Shown: piece after piece, positions 32,739-41,334 of the stretch
Position numbering within the stretch: the first letter of the stretch is position 1
Layout of the letters: each line of letters starts with the position of its first letter
Origin: an uncultured Alphaproteobacteria bacterium
Lineage (GTDB): Bacteria; Pseudomonadota; Alphaproteobacteria; SP197
Assembly (NCBI GenBank): GCA_958295695.1
Contig: OY282363.1
Span: 2,980,225 to 3,044,224, forward strand
Length of the DNA: 64,000 bases
Direction of reading: 5' to 3'
Position numbers and translations under genes: made by a program
The notes under the pieces: model-generated
Told to the model about the DNA's origin: nothing
The model's input: the letters and a program-made list of their open reading frames with translations, nothing else
Database searches by the model: none

Positions 32739-33503
32739 ATGGCCGCGGCGCTCGTCACGGGCGCGGGCCAGCGCCTCGGCCTGGCGATCGCCCGCGCGCT
32801 CGCGGCCGACGGTTGGGCCGTCGCGCTGCACGCCCGCGCGTCCCTCACCGCCGCCGAGGACGAGGCCGCGGCGATCCGCGAGGCCGGCGGAGCGGCCGCG
32901 GCCCTGCGGGCCGACCTCGCCGATCCGTCCGCCTGCCGCGGTCTCGTCGACCGCGCCGCCGAGGCGCTCGGGCCGCCGACGCTGCTCGTCAACAACGCCG
33001 CCGTCTTCGTGCGCGACGGCCTCCGGGACGCGACGCCCGAGAGCATCGGCGAGAACCTCGGCGTCAACCTCGTCGCACCCGTCCTGCTCACCCAGGCCTT
33101 CGCCGAGCGCCTGCCCGAGGGCGCGCGGGGCAACGTGGTCAACATCCTGGACCAGAGGGTCGTCAACCCCACGCCGAACTTCATGAGCTACACGGCGGCC
33201 AAGGGCGCGCTCGCCGTGCTCACCCGCACCTGGGCGCTGGAGCTCGCGCCCGCCATCCGGGTCAACGCCATCGGGCCGGGCATGGCGCTGCCCGACCAGG
33301 GCGACGACGAGGCCGGCATGAGGCGCTGGACCGGCGGCTTTCCCCTGCGCCGCGGCACGTCGCCCGGCGAAATCTGCGACGCCATCCGTTTCCTGCTCCG
33401 GGCCCCGGCCGTCACGGGCCAGACCCTTTGCCTCGACGGCGGCCAGCACCTGGGCTGGCTGCACCCCGGGGGCGGCTACCCCCTGAAACCGGGAACGCCG
33501 TGA
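32739..33503 (+). CDS. Pteridine-reductase-type short-chain dehydrogenase (FolM-like)
   Basis: A 254-aa SDR. The nucleotide motif is TGAGQRLG (residues 7-14), the TGxxxRxG form found in pteridine reductases and FolM rather than the usual TGxxxGxG. The active site is Asp138, Tyr151, Lys155 (NILDQRVVNP ... YTAAK); Asp in place of the usual Ser is also a pteridine-reductase feature. Known family members reduce dihydromonapterin, biopterin or dihydrofolate. It starts 5 nt after uvrB and overlaps folB by 4 nt (GTGA), which supports a pterin or folate role. Confidence 0.8.
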   Translation: MAAALVTGAGQRLGLAIARALAADGWAVALHARASLTAAEDEAAAIREAGGAAAALRADLADPSACRGLVDRAAEALGPPTLLVNNAAVFVRDGLRDATPESIGENLGVNLVAPVLLTQAFAERLPEGARGNVVNILDQRVVNPTPNFMSYTAAKGALAVLTRTWALELAPAIRVNAIGPGMALPDQGDDEAGMRRWTGGFPLRRGTSPGEICDAIRFLLRAPAVTGQTLCLDGGQHLGWLHPGGGYPLKPGTP

Positions 33504-33862
33504 CCCGCGACAGGGTGTTCGTCGAGGGCCTCGCGCTCGACGCCTCGGTCGGCGTGCTCGACAGCGAGCGGGACGCGCGCCAGCCGCTCGTCGTCGACAT
33601 CGAGATGGAGGTCGACGCCGGCGCGCCCGTCGAGGGCGGCCTCGCGTCGGTCGTCGACTACCGCGTCGCGGCCGGCCACGCCCGCCGGATCGTCGATGCG
33701 GGCCACATCGAGCTGGTCGAGACCTTCGCCGAACGGCTCGCCGGCGCCTGCCTGGGCGACCCCCGCGTGACGGCGGTCCGCGTGCGGGCCCGCAAGCCCG
33801 GCGCGGTCGCCGGCGCCGAGGCCGCCGGCGTGGAGATCGTGCGCCGCCGCGACGGCGCCTGA
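33500..33862 (+). CDS. folB: Dihydroneopterin aldolase
   Basis: FolB splits 7,8-dihydroneopterin to 6-hydroxymethyldihydropterin in folate synthesis. The 120-aa product is of family length, with VFVEGLALDASVGVLDSERD (normally IGV-hinged), LVVDIEMEVD, VVDYRVAA, the conserved HIELVETFAERLA with its Glu, and RVRARKPGAVAGAEAAGVEI near the end. GTG start at 33500 overlaps the SDR stop, so the two are coupled. Confidence 0.88.
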   Translation: MTRDRVFVEGLALDASVGVLDSERDARQPLVVDIEMEVDAGAPVEGGLASVVDYRVAAGHARRIVDAGHIELVETFAERLAGACLGDPRVTAVRVRARKPGAVAGAEAAGVEIVRRRDGA

Positions 33863-34074
33863 CGAATCGCGGCCGGCGACGGCCCGCGGCAAGGGCGTCG
33901 ACATACGGCGAAAGCGCCGGGAACCGCGGCCCGGCGCGGCGATTCCGGGCCGATTGCGCACAGTCGTTTGCGCCCTCTCCACCGTCCCGCATGTCAAGGT
34001 TTCATTCGAGGAGCCGTCGTTCGGGCGTCACGAACGGAAAAGGGAAAAGTGAGAAGAATCAACAAGTTGTAAGG

Positions 34075-34095
34075 ATTGCCCAAATCTTGGGCAAT
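34075..34095. repeat. Perfect palindrome, 9-bp arms
   Basis: Arms ATTGCCCAA and TTGGGCAAT flank a 3-nt centre (ATC). It could be a protein-binding dyad or a hairpin at the end of the convergent transcripts; nothing nearby decides between these. Confidence 0.7.
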
Positions 34096-34144
34096 TCTCG
34101 GCCGGATGGCGGATTCCCGCGGCCGGGGCCGGGTTGCACCGATC

Positions 34145-34179
34145 TTGTCGACAGCTTTGTCCACAGTTTCTGTCGATAG
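34145..34179. repeat. Three direct repeats resembling DnaA boxes
   Basis: On the minus strand CTATCGACAG, CTGTGGACAA and CTGTCGACAA occur in a row with a 12-13 bp period. The middle one, TTGTCCACA on the plus strand, differs from the DnaA box TTATCCACA at one base. They lie 27 nt beyond the stop of the FadR-type gene. Confidence 0.5.
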
Positions 34180-34205
34180 CGTCCCCGCCGCGGCGGCCGG
34201 CGGGA

Positions 34206-34946
34206 TCAGGCCGCGGAAAGCTGCCGGCGGGCGGCGTCGAGATGGCGCAGCGCGATCTCGACCGCCCGGTCCGCGTCGCGCGCGCGCAGAGCCTCGTAGA
34301 GCGCCCGGTGCTCCCGGTTGTAGGCCGCCATGGACTCGGGCGTCAGCACCTTGTCCTTCATGGCGTTCCACTGGCGGTGGCCGCGCACGTGGTTGATCCG
34401 GCGGTAGAGCGAGGCCATCAGCGGGTTGCCGGTGGCGTCCGCGATCGCCTGGTGGAACGTCCGGTCGTGGCGCGTGAACCCTTCGGCGTCCAGCCCGTCG
34501 ACCTCGAGGGTCCCGAGCGCCCCGGCCAGCCGGTCGAGGTCGCGCAGGGTGGCGTGCAGCGTCGCCAGACGCACCATGCGCGGCTCGACCGCGATGCGCA
34601 CGTCCACCAGCTCCAGCGGGCTCGTGACCTCGGCGACATCGTCCTCCCGGTCCCCGGGACGGAAGGTCACGAAGGTCCCGCTGCCGACGCGGCGGCTGAC
34701 GAGCCGGCCGTGCTCGAGGATGCGCAGGGCCTCGCGCACGGTGGTGCGCGAACTCGACAACGCGGTCGCGAGCCGCCGTTCGGCGGGCAGGCGCTCGCCG
34801 TCGACGTAGACCCCGTCGAGGATCGCCTGGCGCAGCCGCGTGGCGATCGCCGCCGCGCTCCCCGCGGTGGGCGGCGGCAGGTTCCGCAAGGCGTCGTTCC
34901 GACCCGCCGCCTCGGCCATGGCCTGTTCCACGCTTTCGCTTGACAT
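34206..34946 (-). CDS. FadR-family (GntR) transcriptional regulator
   Basis: A 246-aa regulator with an N-terminal GntR winged helix (AIATRLRQAILDGVYVDGER, LPAERRLATALSSSRTTVRE, RVGSGTFV) and a C-terminal all-helical FCD ligand domain (DVRIAVEPRMVRLA, the HDRTFHQAIADATGN metal-binding Asp/His set, REHRALYEALRARDADRA with a further His). Such FCD proteins bind small acids as effectors. It is divergent from the FAD oxidoreductase gene, so it most likely controls that cluster and itself. Confidence 0.92.
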   Translation of the reverse strand: MSSESVEQAMAEAAGRNDALRNLPPPTAGSAAAIATRLRQAILDGVYVDGERLPAERRLATALSSSRTTVREALRILEHGRLVSRRVGSGTFVTFRPGDREDDVAEVTSPLELVDVRIAVEPRMVRLATLHATLRDLDRLAGALGTLEVDGLDAEGFTRHDRTFHQAIADATGNPLMASLYRRINHVRGHRQWNAMKDKVLTPESMAAYNREHRALYEALRARDADRAVEIALRHLDAARRQLSAA

Positions 34947-34974
34947 CGCCGTCGCGCGGGATTTAGTTGTCCCG

Positions 34975-35012
34975 CGATTGGTTCGATTGGGCCACGATTG
35001 GCACAGTATATG
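34975..35012. promoter_or_regulatory. Candidate operator/promoter between the FadR-type gene and the amine cluster
   Basis: CGATTGG occurs three times in direct order (34975, 34984, 34995; spacing 9 and 11 bp). Next to it, AGTATATGG gives a TATACT -10-like element on the minus strand (35005-35010), and TGGTCGAGCCA at 35011 is a small dyad of the kind bound by GntR proteins. This is the only space between the divergent genes, so it should hold both promoters. Confidence 0.45.
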
Positions 35013-35129
35013 GTCGAGCCAAACAGCGGCCACGTCAAGCGCGGCGAGAAACCGGGCCGTTCGACTGAGTCCAACCGGTCCGGGCCGCGCGCGGTCCGGC
35101 CGCGCGTTCGAGGAGAGACGGGACACGCC

Positions 35130-36467
35130 ATGGCCTTCCCCACCCATTCCAGGTTCGTGATCGTCGGCGCCGGCATCCACGGCCTTTCGACCGCCTATCA
35201 CCTGGCGCTCGAGCTCAAGGCGCGCGGCAAGGGGTCGGGCGACGATATCCTGGTGCTCGACAAGACAGGCATCGCGGCGGGCGCCAGCGGCATCGCCTGC
35301 GGCGTCGTGCGCAACAACTACTACCAGCCGGCCATGCGCGAGCTCATGGCGCAGTGCGTCGAGGTCTGGGAGAGCGACGCCGAAGCCTACAGCTACCACC
35401 CGGTCGGCTACATGCAGATTTCCTGCGAGTCGATGCGCGAGGACGTCGCCTCGATCCACGAGCAGCAGAAGGCGATCGGCTACGCTTCGGACTTCATCGA
35501 GGGGACCGACGCCTGCGCCGCCTACATGAAGGGGTTGTTCGACGACTGGCGCGCCCAGGGCGTCACGTCGGTGCTGCACGAGAAGAAGGGGGGCTACGCC
35601 AACAACACCGCCTCGATCTACGGCCTCGCCGGCAAGGCCGAGGGCGAGGGCGTCCGCATCGTCACGGGCTGCGAGGTGATCGGCTTCGAGAAGTCGGGCG
35701 GGGCGGTCTCGAAGGTGCTGACCGACAAGGGCGACATCGAGACCGGCATGGTTGTGGTCGCCGTCGGCCCGTGGGTGAGCCGGCTCTGGTCCATGCTCGA
35801 CCTTCCCAAGACCGTGTCGATCCGGGGCGGCGACGGCGCCCTTCACGAGGGCGTCGACACCTGGCGCTACTGGTGTCTGGAGGAGGGCACGCTGGGCGTC
35901 GACCCGAACCTCCAGAAGACGAACGACGGCGCCATGCCGCCCGTGATCCACGTCGACACCGACGCGCCGCTCTACTCGGACGTCGACGGCTCGCTCATCA
36001 CCGACGAGATGTGGGGCATCTACTACAAGCCCGACTTCAACTTCGCCGGCGTCCAGGGCGGCGCCATGCCCTACGAGGTGAAGACCCCGGTCGAGGAGGT
36101 CGCGCTCGACCCCTACGGCCCGGACTCGCCCGACTTCATCGTCGGCGACGACTTCGCGCACATGTGGTGCTCGGCGCTGGCCCACTGCCAGGAGCGCTTC
36201 TCGGGCCAGATCGGCAAGTGGAAGAAGGAGCCGTCCGGCGGGCTGGGCTGCTTCACGCCCGACAGCTTCCCGGTGTTCGACACCTTCTGCGAGAACGTCC
36301 AGATCGTCGCGGACTCGAACCACGGCTACAAGATGATCGGCGTCGGCAAGCTGGTCGCCTCCGAGTGCGTCGGCGACAGGAGCGCGCTGCTCGAGCCGTT
36401 CCGTTTCTCGCGGTACGAGGAAGGCAGGCTCCATCCCGTATCGCACAGCCCGTTTCCGTGGAGCTGA
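35130..36467 (+). CDS. FAD-dependent oxidoreductase of the sarcosine oxidase beta / N-methylglutamate dehydrogenase type
   Basis: A 445-aa DAO-fold flavoprotein: dinucleotide motif FVIVGAGIHGLSTAYHLA, DKTGIAAGASGIACGVVRNN (family-typical second FAD contact), VVVAVGPWVSRL, and the C-terminal TPDSFPVFDTF and NHGYKMIGVGKLVASECVGD. Relatives oxidise N-methylated amino acids, releasing formaldehyde or passing it to tetrahydrofolate. The small gamma and delta and the large alpha subunits of heterotetrameric enzymes are not encoded here. ATG 35130 follows GAGGAGAG. First gene of the cluster divergent from the FadR-type regulator. Confidence 0.82.
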   Translation: MAFPTHSRFVIVGAGIHGLSTAYHLALELKARGKGSGDDILVLDKTGIAAGASGIACGVVRNNYYQPAMRELMAQCVEVWESDAEAYSYHPVGYMQISCESMREDVASIHEQQKAIGYASDFIEGTDACAAYMKGLFDDWRAQGVTSVLHEKKGGYANNTASIYGLAGKAEGEGVRIVTGCEVIGFEKSGGAVSKVLTDKGDIETGMVVVAVGPWVSRLWSMLDLPKTVSIRGGDGALHEGVDTWRYWCLEEGTLGVDPNLQKTNDGAMPPVIHVDTDAPLYSDVDGSLITDEMWGIYYKPDFNFAGVQGGAMPYEVKTPVEEVALDPYGPDSPDFIVGDDFAHMWCSALAHCQERFSGQIGKWKKEPSGGLGCFTPDSFPVFDTFCENVQIVADSNHGYKMIGVGKLVASECVGDRSALLEPFRFSRYEEGRLHPVSHSPFPWS

Positions 36468-36595
36468 GCCGCGGGAGCGCGCGTTGACGAGGCGGGGAGG
36501 CGCGCGCCACTCTCAGCACAGGGCCGGAGACCGGCGGCGAGGACCGGCGGCCGGAGGCCGAAACCGATTGGGAAGCTCCGAAGGGGACACGATCC

Positions 36596-38065
36596 ATGGC
36601 GATGGACATCGAAGGCTACGTTGAACGGGACGGACGCGCGCAGCTCGTCAGGGAGGTCCGCGAGAAGATCGACGCGCTGAAGATCGACTACATCTACTAC
36701 CAGTTCATCTCGGTCACCGGCCGCATCGTCGGCAAGGGCGTGCCGGCCGACCACTGGGAGACCATGGCCGAACGCGGCTTCCAGCTCGTCTACGGCTCGG
36801 TCGCCAACCTCTATGTCGACCGCTACGGCGACTACATCGGCTACGGGCCGGAGTCCTCGGAGCTGGTCGGCATTCCCGACCCGGAGACCTTCGTGCAGCT
36901 CCCTTGGGACAAGCGCGTCGCCCGCGTCTACTGCACCTGCTTCCGCAACCGCGAGGAGCCGCAAAACCCCGGCGGGTTCTTCACCGGCGACTGCCGCGGC
37001 AACCTGCGCCGGGCGCACGACGCGTTCCGGGAGAAGCACGCCGGCCTCCATCTGCGCCACGGCACGGAGCCGGAGATGATGTGGCTGAAGAAGGGCGACG
37101 ACGGCAAGCCGGCGGGCGGCTTCTCGAAGCCGAACTGCTACCACATCGACCAGTTCGAGAGCCTGCGCCCGGTCTTCATGAAGGCGATCGAGTACAGCCG
37201 CGCGATGGGCCTCGACATGATCCAGGGCGACCACGAGGACGCGCCGGGCCAGCTGGAGCTCAACTTCCAGTTCGACGACGCGCTCAGGACCTGCGACCGC
37301 CTGACCACCTACCGCCAAGTCTGCGCCCAGGTCGCGCGCGAGAACAACCTGGTCGCCTGTTTCATGTCCAAGCCGTTCATGGGCGTGTCGGCCTCGGGCT
37401 GCCACCACAACGTCTCGCTCTGGACGGGTGGGAAGGACGAGCTCAACGACCTCGGCCAGGACATGGCCGGCATGTCGCAGAACTTCATGTACCGGAAGGG
37501 CGGCGAGAACACGTTCATGCCGGACACCGGGGATCCCCGCAAGCCGGGCAAGGTCGGCCTGAAGGCGATCGGCGGCGTGATGGCGCACCTGGGCGCGCTG
37601 ACCGCCATCGGCTGCTCGACCGTCAACTCCTACCGCCGCCTGTGGGACACGGGCTTCTGGGCGCCGGTGTTCGCCGACTGGGGCTACCAGAACCGCACCA
37701 CCGGCATGCGCGTCTCGGCGCCCGGCCGCTTCGAATACCGCGCCGTCGACTCCATGGTGAACCCCTACCTGATGGCCAACGCGCTGCTGCAGGCGTTCGA
37801 CGACGGCATCGCGAACGACCTCGATCCCGGCGAGCCCGAGGAGCGCAACATCTACCGGGCCATGGAAGAGGGCAAGCTGGTCAAGAAGCTGCCGATGTCG
37901 CTCGGCGACGCGCTGGAGCGGCTGAGGAACGACGAGGTCATCAAGGCCGCCATGCCCGGCGACATGTACCGCGTCTTCATGCACTACAAGAACGACGAGT
38001 GGGAGAAGTTCATGTCCACCGTCACCGAGTGGGACATGGAGAGCTACTGGGATTGCCTGCCGTAG
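36596..38065 (+). CDS. Glutamine synthetase family ligase (type III / gamma-glutamylmethylamide synthetase-like)
   Basis: A 489-aa member of the glutamine synthetase superfamily. N-terminal beta-grasp part: KIDYIYYQFISVTGRIVGKG. Catalytic part: EPEMMWLKKG, GLDMIQGDHEDAPGQLELNF (metal-binding Glu residues), SASGCHHNVSLW (ATP/ammonia site), and STVNSYRRLWD. It lacks the adenylylation-loop Tyr region of GlnA and is closer to the type III/GlnT/GmaS group. GmaS joins methylamine to glutamate; the neighbouring glutamate-synthase-like trio suggests this role, but amide formation with ammonia or another amine cannot be excluded. Confidence 0.8.
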   Translation: MAMDIEGYVERDGRAQLVREVREKIDALKIDYIYYQFISVTGRIVGKGVPADHWETMAERGFQLVYGSVANLYVDRYGDYIGYGPESSELVGIPDPETFVQLPWDKRVARVYCTCFRNREEPQNPGGFFTGDCRGNLRRAHDAFREKHAGLHLRHGTEPEMMWLKKGDDGKPAGGFSKPNCYHIDQFESLRPVFMKAIEYSRAMGLDMIQGDHEDAPGQLELNFQFDDALRTCDRLTTYRQVCAQVARENNLVACFMSKPFMGVSASGCHHNVSLWTGGKDELNDLGQDMAGMSQNFMYRKGGENTFMPDTGDPRKPGKVGLKAIGGVMAHLGALTAIGCSTVNSYRRLWDTGFWAPVFADWGYQNRTTGMRVSAPGRFEYRAVDSMVNPYLMANALLQAFDDGIANDLDPGEPEERNIYRAMEEGKLVKKLPMSLGDALERLRNDEVIKAAMPGDMYRVFMHYKNDEWEKFMSTVTEWDMESYWDCLP

Positions 38066-38146
38066 GCGGGGCGTCCGTCACGCGGCGGCGGCCGGGGACG
38101 GCCGGCCGCCGCTCCTGTCTTCGAAACCCGGGGAGAGACAACCGCT

Positions 38147-39082
38147 ATGTGTGGCATCGCAGGCATCATTCACCGCGGGGGGGCGGCGGACGTCGGGTCG
38201 GAGATGACCGCGATGTTGCAGTCGCTCAAGCACCGCGGACCGGACTCGACCGGGTTCGCGGTCTACGGCGAGCCGAACGAGGACGAATACATCCTGCGCT
38301 TCAAGGTCGCGGAACAGGAGGATGTGGCCAGGGGCTACGACATCCGCCGCCAGGTCGGGGAGCGCCGCGCCGAGGTCGACCGCCGCCTGGACGAGCTCGG
38401 CGTGAAGGTGGTCGAGGCCGAGGACGCCACCGAATACGCCTACCGCTACCGCATCGCCTACGAGGGCGACATGCGCAAGCTGGCGGATTATGTCGAGGAC
38501 GTCGCCTCCACGGAAATCCTGTCGCTGGGCGCGGGCCTGGAGCTCGTCAAGGACCTGGGCGACGCCACGACCGTCTCGGACCGGTATTCGCTCAAGGGCT
38601 TCGAGGGCACGCACGCCATCGGCCACACTCGCATGGCGACCGAGTCGGATGTCGACATCCGTTCGGCGCACCCCTACTGGGCCTACCCCTACCACGACAT
38701 CTCGGTGGTCCATAACGGCCAGCTCACGAACTACTGGATCATGCGCCGCGAGCTGGAGCGCAAGGATTTCCGCTTCATGTCGAACTGCGACAGCGAACTG
38801 ATCGCGGTCTACGTCGCGGACAAGCTGCAGGCCGGCATGGCGCTCGAGGACGCCATGCGCCGGTCGGTCGACGAGCTCGACGGCGTCTTCACCTATCTGG
38901 TGGCGACGTCCGACAGCCTCGGCATGGCTAAGGACGACATGGCCGCCAAGCCGATGGTCCTCTACGAAAGCGACGACCTTGTCGCGATGGCCTCCGAGGA
39001 GGTCGCCATCCGCCAGATCGTGCCGCAGGAGATCGACACGATCGACCCCTACGACCGGGAGGTTCGGGTATGGCGCAGCTGA
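38147..39082 (+). CDS. Class II glutamine amidotransferase-like subunit (MgsA/GlxB-like)
   Basis: A 311-aa Ntn-type amidotransferase domain protein. MCGIAGIIH places the nucleophile Cys second, exposed after Met removal; LKHRGPDSTGFAVYG, IGHTRMATESDVDIRSAHPY, VVHNGQLTNYWIMRREL and SNCDSELIAVYVAD are class II hallmarks. Freestanding proteins of this kind form the first subunit of N-methylglutamate synthase (MgsA) and of the rhizobial Glx system. It overlaps the next gene by 13 nt. Confidence 0.87.
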   Translation: MCGIAGIIHRGGAADVGSEMTAMLQSLKHRGPDSTGFAVYGEPNEDEYILRFKVAEQEDVARGYDIRRQVGERRAEVDRRLDELGVKVVEAEDATEYAYRYRIAYEGDMRKLADYVEDVASTEILSLGAGLELVKDLGDATTVSDRYSLKGFEGTHAIGHTRMATESDVDIRSAHPYWAYPYHDISVVHNGQLTNYWIMRRELERKDFRFMSNCDSELIAVYVADKLQAGMALEDAMRRSVDELDGVFTYLVATSDSLGMAKDDMAAKPMVLYESDDLVAMASEEVAIRQIVPQEIDTIDPYDREVRVWRS

Positions 39083-39915
39083 GGGACGAGCACCGTTCGC
39101 ACGACATGGGGCTGCACACCGAGCAGCTCGCCGGCCGGACGCAGCAGCGCTTCTTCGACGTCACGGAGGAGGAGAACTTCCTCTATCCGGAAGCCTTCGA
39201 CGTCGATTTCAACAGGCGCGAGACGTTCGACGCGGCCGACATGAGCGCGACCGAGGTGAACCTGAAGATCCGCGACCTGATGTCGCAAGGCTGCGGCTCC
39301 ATAGCGGTCAGGAACCCGATGGCGCGCCACTCGATGGGCGTCGGCATCCTACAGCGGCTGAACCTCACCTTCGAGGGCAGCCTGGGCTACTTCGGCGTCG
39401 GCCTGATCGACGGTCCGAACGTCCGCGTCACCGGCCGCGTCGGCTGGTCCTGCGCCGAGAACATGATGGCGGGTACCGTCGTCGTCGAGAAGAACGCCGG
39501 CTCGACCTTCGGCGCGGCGATCCGCGGCGGCGACCTCGTGTGCAAGGGCGATGTCGGCTCGCGCACGGGCATCGACCAGAAGGGCGGCACGATCGTCGTG
39601 GGAGGCCGCACGGGCGCCTTCTCCGGCTTCATGATGCAGCGCGGCCGCATGGTCGTGCTGGGCGGCGCGGGCAAGAACCTGGGCGATTCGATGTACGACG
39701 GCACGATCTATGTCGGCGGCGCGATCGAGAGCCTGGGCGTCGACGCCGTGCCGGCCGAGATGACCGAGCTCGATTGCGCCTGGCTCGAGCGCAAGCTCGG
39801 GCAGTACGGCTTGGAGGCGCCCGACGGCGTCGGGAACATGACCAAGATCGTCGCGGGCAAGCAACTCTGGAACTACGACAACCTCGAACCCTCCGAGAAG
39901 AAGATCGTCCTGTAG
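39070..39915 (+). CDS. GXGXG-domain subunit (MgsB/GlxC-like)
   Basis: A 281-aa protein equal to the C-terminal beta-helix of glutamate synthase large subunits. It has many glycine repeats: GSLGYFGVGLIDGPNVRVTG, NMMAGTVVVEKNAG, GGTIVVGGRTGAFSGFMMQR, GGAGKNLGDSMYDGTIYVGG. In split enzymes this part is the middle subunit between amidotransferase and FMN subunits. The ATG at 39070 follows GGGAGG inside the previous gene. Confidence 0.87.
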   Translation: MAQLRDEHRSHDMGLHTEQLAGRTQQRFFDVTEEENFLYPEAFDVDFNRRETFDAADMSATEVNLKIRDLMSQGCGSIAVRNPMARHSMGVGILQRLNLTFEGSLGYFGVGLIDGPNVRVTGRVGWSCAENMMAGTVVVEKNAGSTFGAAIRGGDLVCKGDVGSRTGIDQKGGTIVVGGRTGAFSGFMMQRGRMVVLGGAGKNLGDSMYDGTIYVGGAIESLGVDAVPAEMTELDCAWLERKLGQYGLEAPDGVGNMTKIVAGKQLWNYDNLEPSEKKIVL

Positions 39916-39943
39916 GGCGCGGACGCGAAGGAGAGACAGCGAC

Positions 39944-41317
39944 ATGGCCACCCCCTTGAAGCAAGACGCGGCCGGCCGCGCGCCGAACGGCCGCAACCGG
40001 GACGTCCTGGGCGAGAACTTCATGTTCCCGCCGCGGGTGATCGACGACATCCACATCAAGGCGGAGCTGGGCCGTTACCGCATGCGCGGCATGGCGCTGT
40101 TCAAGACGATCCCGACCTGGGACGACCTGACCTTCCTGCCGGGCACGCTGACCCGTTTCGTCATCGAGGGCTACCGCGAGAAGTGCGAGACCCGGACGGT
40201 GATCGGCCCCCGCGCCAAGCGCCCGATCACGCTCGACATCCCCGTCTACATCACCGGCATGAGCTTCGGCGCGCTCAGCTTCGAGGCCAAGACCGCGCTC
40301 GCGCGCGGCGCCACCATGGCGGGCACGGCGACCTGCTCGGGCGAGGGCGGGATGATCCCCGACGAGCGGCGCTACTCGGAGAAGTGGTTCTACCAGTGCA
40401 TCCAGTCGCGCTACGGCTTCAACCCGCACCACCTGCGTTTGGCCGACGGCTGCGAGTTCTTCATCGGCCAGGGCTGCAAGGTCGGCCTGGGCGGCCACCT
40501 CATGGGCCAGAAGGTGACCGACCAGGTGGCCGAGATGCGTTCGCTGCCCGCGGGCATCGACCAGCGCTCGCCGGCCCGCCACCCCGACTGGCTCGGCCCG
40601 GACGATCTGGCGCTCAAGATCCAGGAGATCCGCGAGGCGACCGACTACCAGATCCCGATCCAGCTCAAGCTGGGCGCGGCGCGCGTCTACGACGACGTCC
40701 GCATGGCGGTGAAGTGCGATCCGGACTCGATCTACATCGACGGCATGGAAGGCTCGACCGGCGCCGGCCCGCACCTCGCGACCGAGGAGACGGGCATTCC
40801 GGGCATCGCGGCGATCCGCCAGGCGCGCCGGGCGATCGACGACCTCGGCAAGCGCGGCGATATCACGCTGATCTACGCCGGCGCCGTGCGCAACGGTGGC
40901 GACCTCGCCAAGGCGCTGGCGCTGGGCGCCGACGCGGTCGCCATCGGCACCACCGCCATGGTGGCGCTCAACTGCAACAAGGACATCCCCGAGGCCGACT
41001 TCGAGGGGAGCGTCGGGGTCCCGGCCGGCTACTGCTACCACTGCCACACGGGCCGCTGCCCGGTGGGCGTGGCGACGCAGGACCCGGAGCTCAGGAAGCG
41101 GCTCAATCCGGACGACGCCGCCGAGCGCGTTTACAACATCCTCCACACCCTCGCGATCGAGTGCCAGATGATGGCGCGAGCCTGCGGCAAGACCAACGTG
41201 CACAGCCTGGAGCCCGAGGACCTCGCGGCCCTCACCATGGAGGCGTCCGCCATGGCGGGCGTACCGCTGGCCGGCACCAACCACACGGTCGGCGTCGCCG
41301 ACTACCACCACCTCTGA
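39944..41317 (+). CDS. FMN-binding glutamate-synthase-like subunit (MgsC/GlxD-like)
   Basis: A 457-aa protein equal to the FMN/Fe-S synthase domain of glutamate synthase. VYITGMSFGALSFEAKTALA opens the TIM barrel, TCSGEGGMIPDE and QLKLGAARVYDDVRM follow, DGMEGSTGAGPH and IYAGAVRNGGDLAKALALGA bind FMN, and CYHCHTGRCPVGVATQ carries the 3Fe-4S cysteines. It would transfer the amino (or methylamino) group to 2-oxoglutarate. With the two preceding genes it rebuilds a three-part synthase. Confidence 0.88.
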   Translation: MATPLKQDAAGRAPNGRNRDVLGENFMFPPRVIDDIHIKAELGRYRMRGMALFKTIPTWDDLTFLPGTLTRFVIEGYREKCETRTVIGPRAKRPITLDIPVYITGMSFGALSFEAKTALARGATMAGTATCSGEGGMIPDERRYSEKWFYQCIQSRYGFNPHHLRLADGCEFFIGQGCKVGLGGHLMGQKVTDQVAEMRSLPAGIDQRSPARHPDWLGPDDLALKIQEIREATDYQIPIQLKLGAARVYDDVRMAVKCDPDSIYIDGMEGSTGAGPHLATEETGIPGIAAIRQARRAIDDLGKRGDITLIYAGAVRNGGDLAKALALGADAVAIGTTAMVALNCNKDIPEADFEGSVGVPAGYCYHCHTGRCPVGVATQDPELRKRLNPDDAAERVYNILHTLAIECQMMARACGKTNVHSLEPEDLAALTMEASAMAGVPLAGTNHTVGVADYHHL

Positions 41318-41334
41318 CCGGGAGCCTCGAAAAG

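Larger units (their letters stand above)
33863..34205. other. Convergent intergenic region with repeats and a palindrome
   Basis: This 343-nt space between folB and the FadR-type gene (tail to tail) is locally AT-rich around 34040-34100. It holds a CGTTCG/CGAACG hairpin, a 21-bp palindrome and three direct repeats listed separately. No ORF is convincing. No T-run terminator was found for either gene. Confidence 0.6.
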
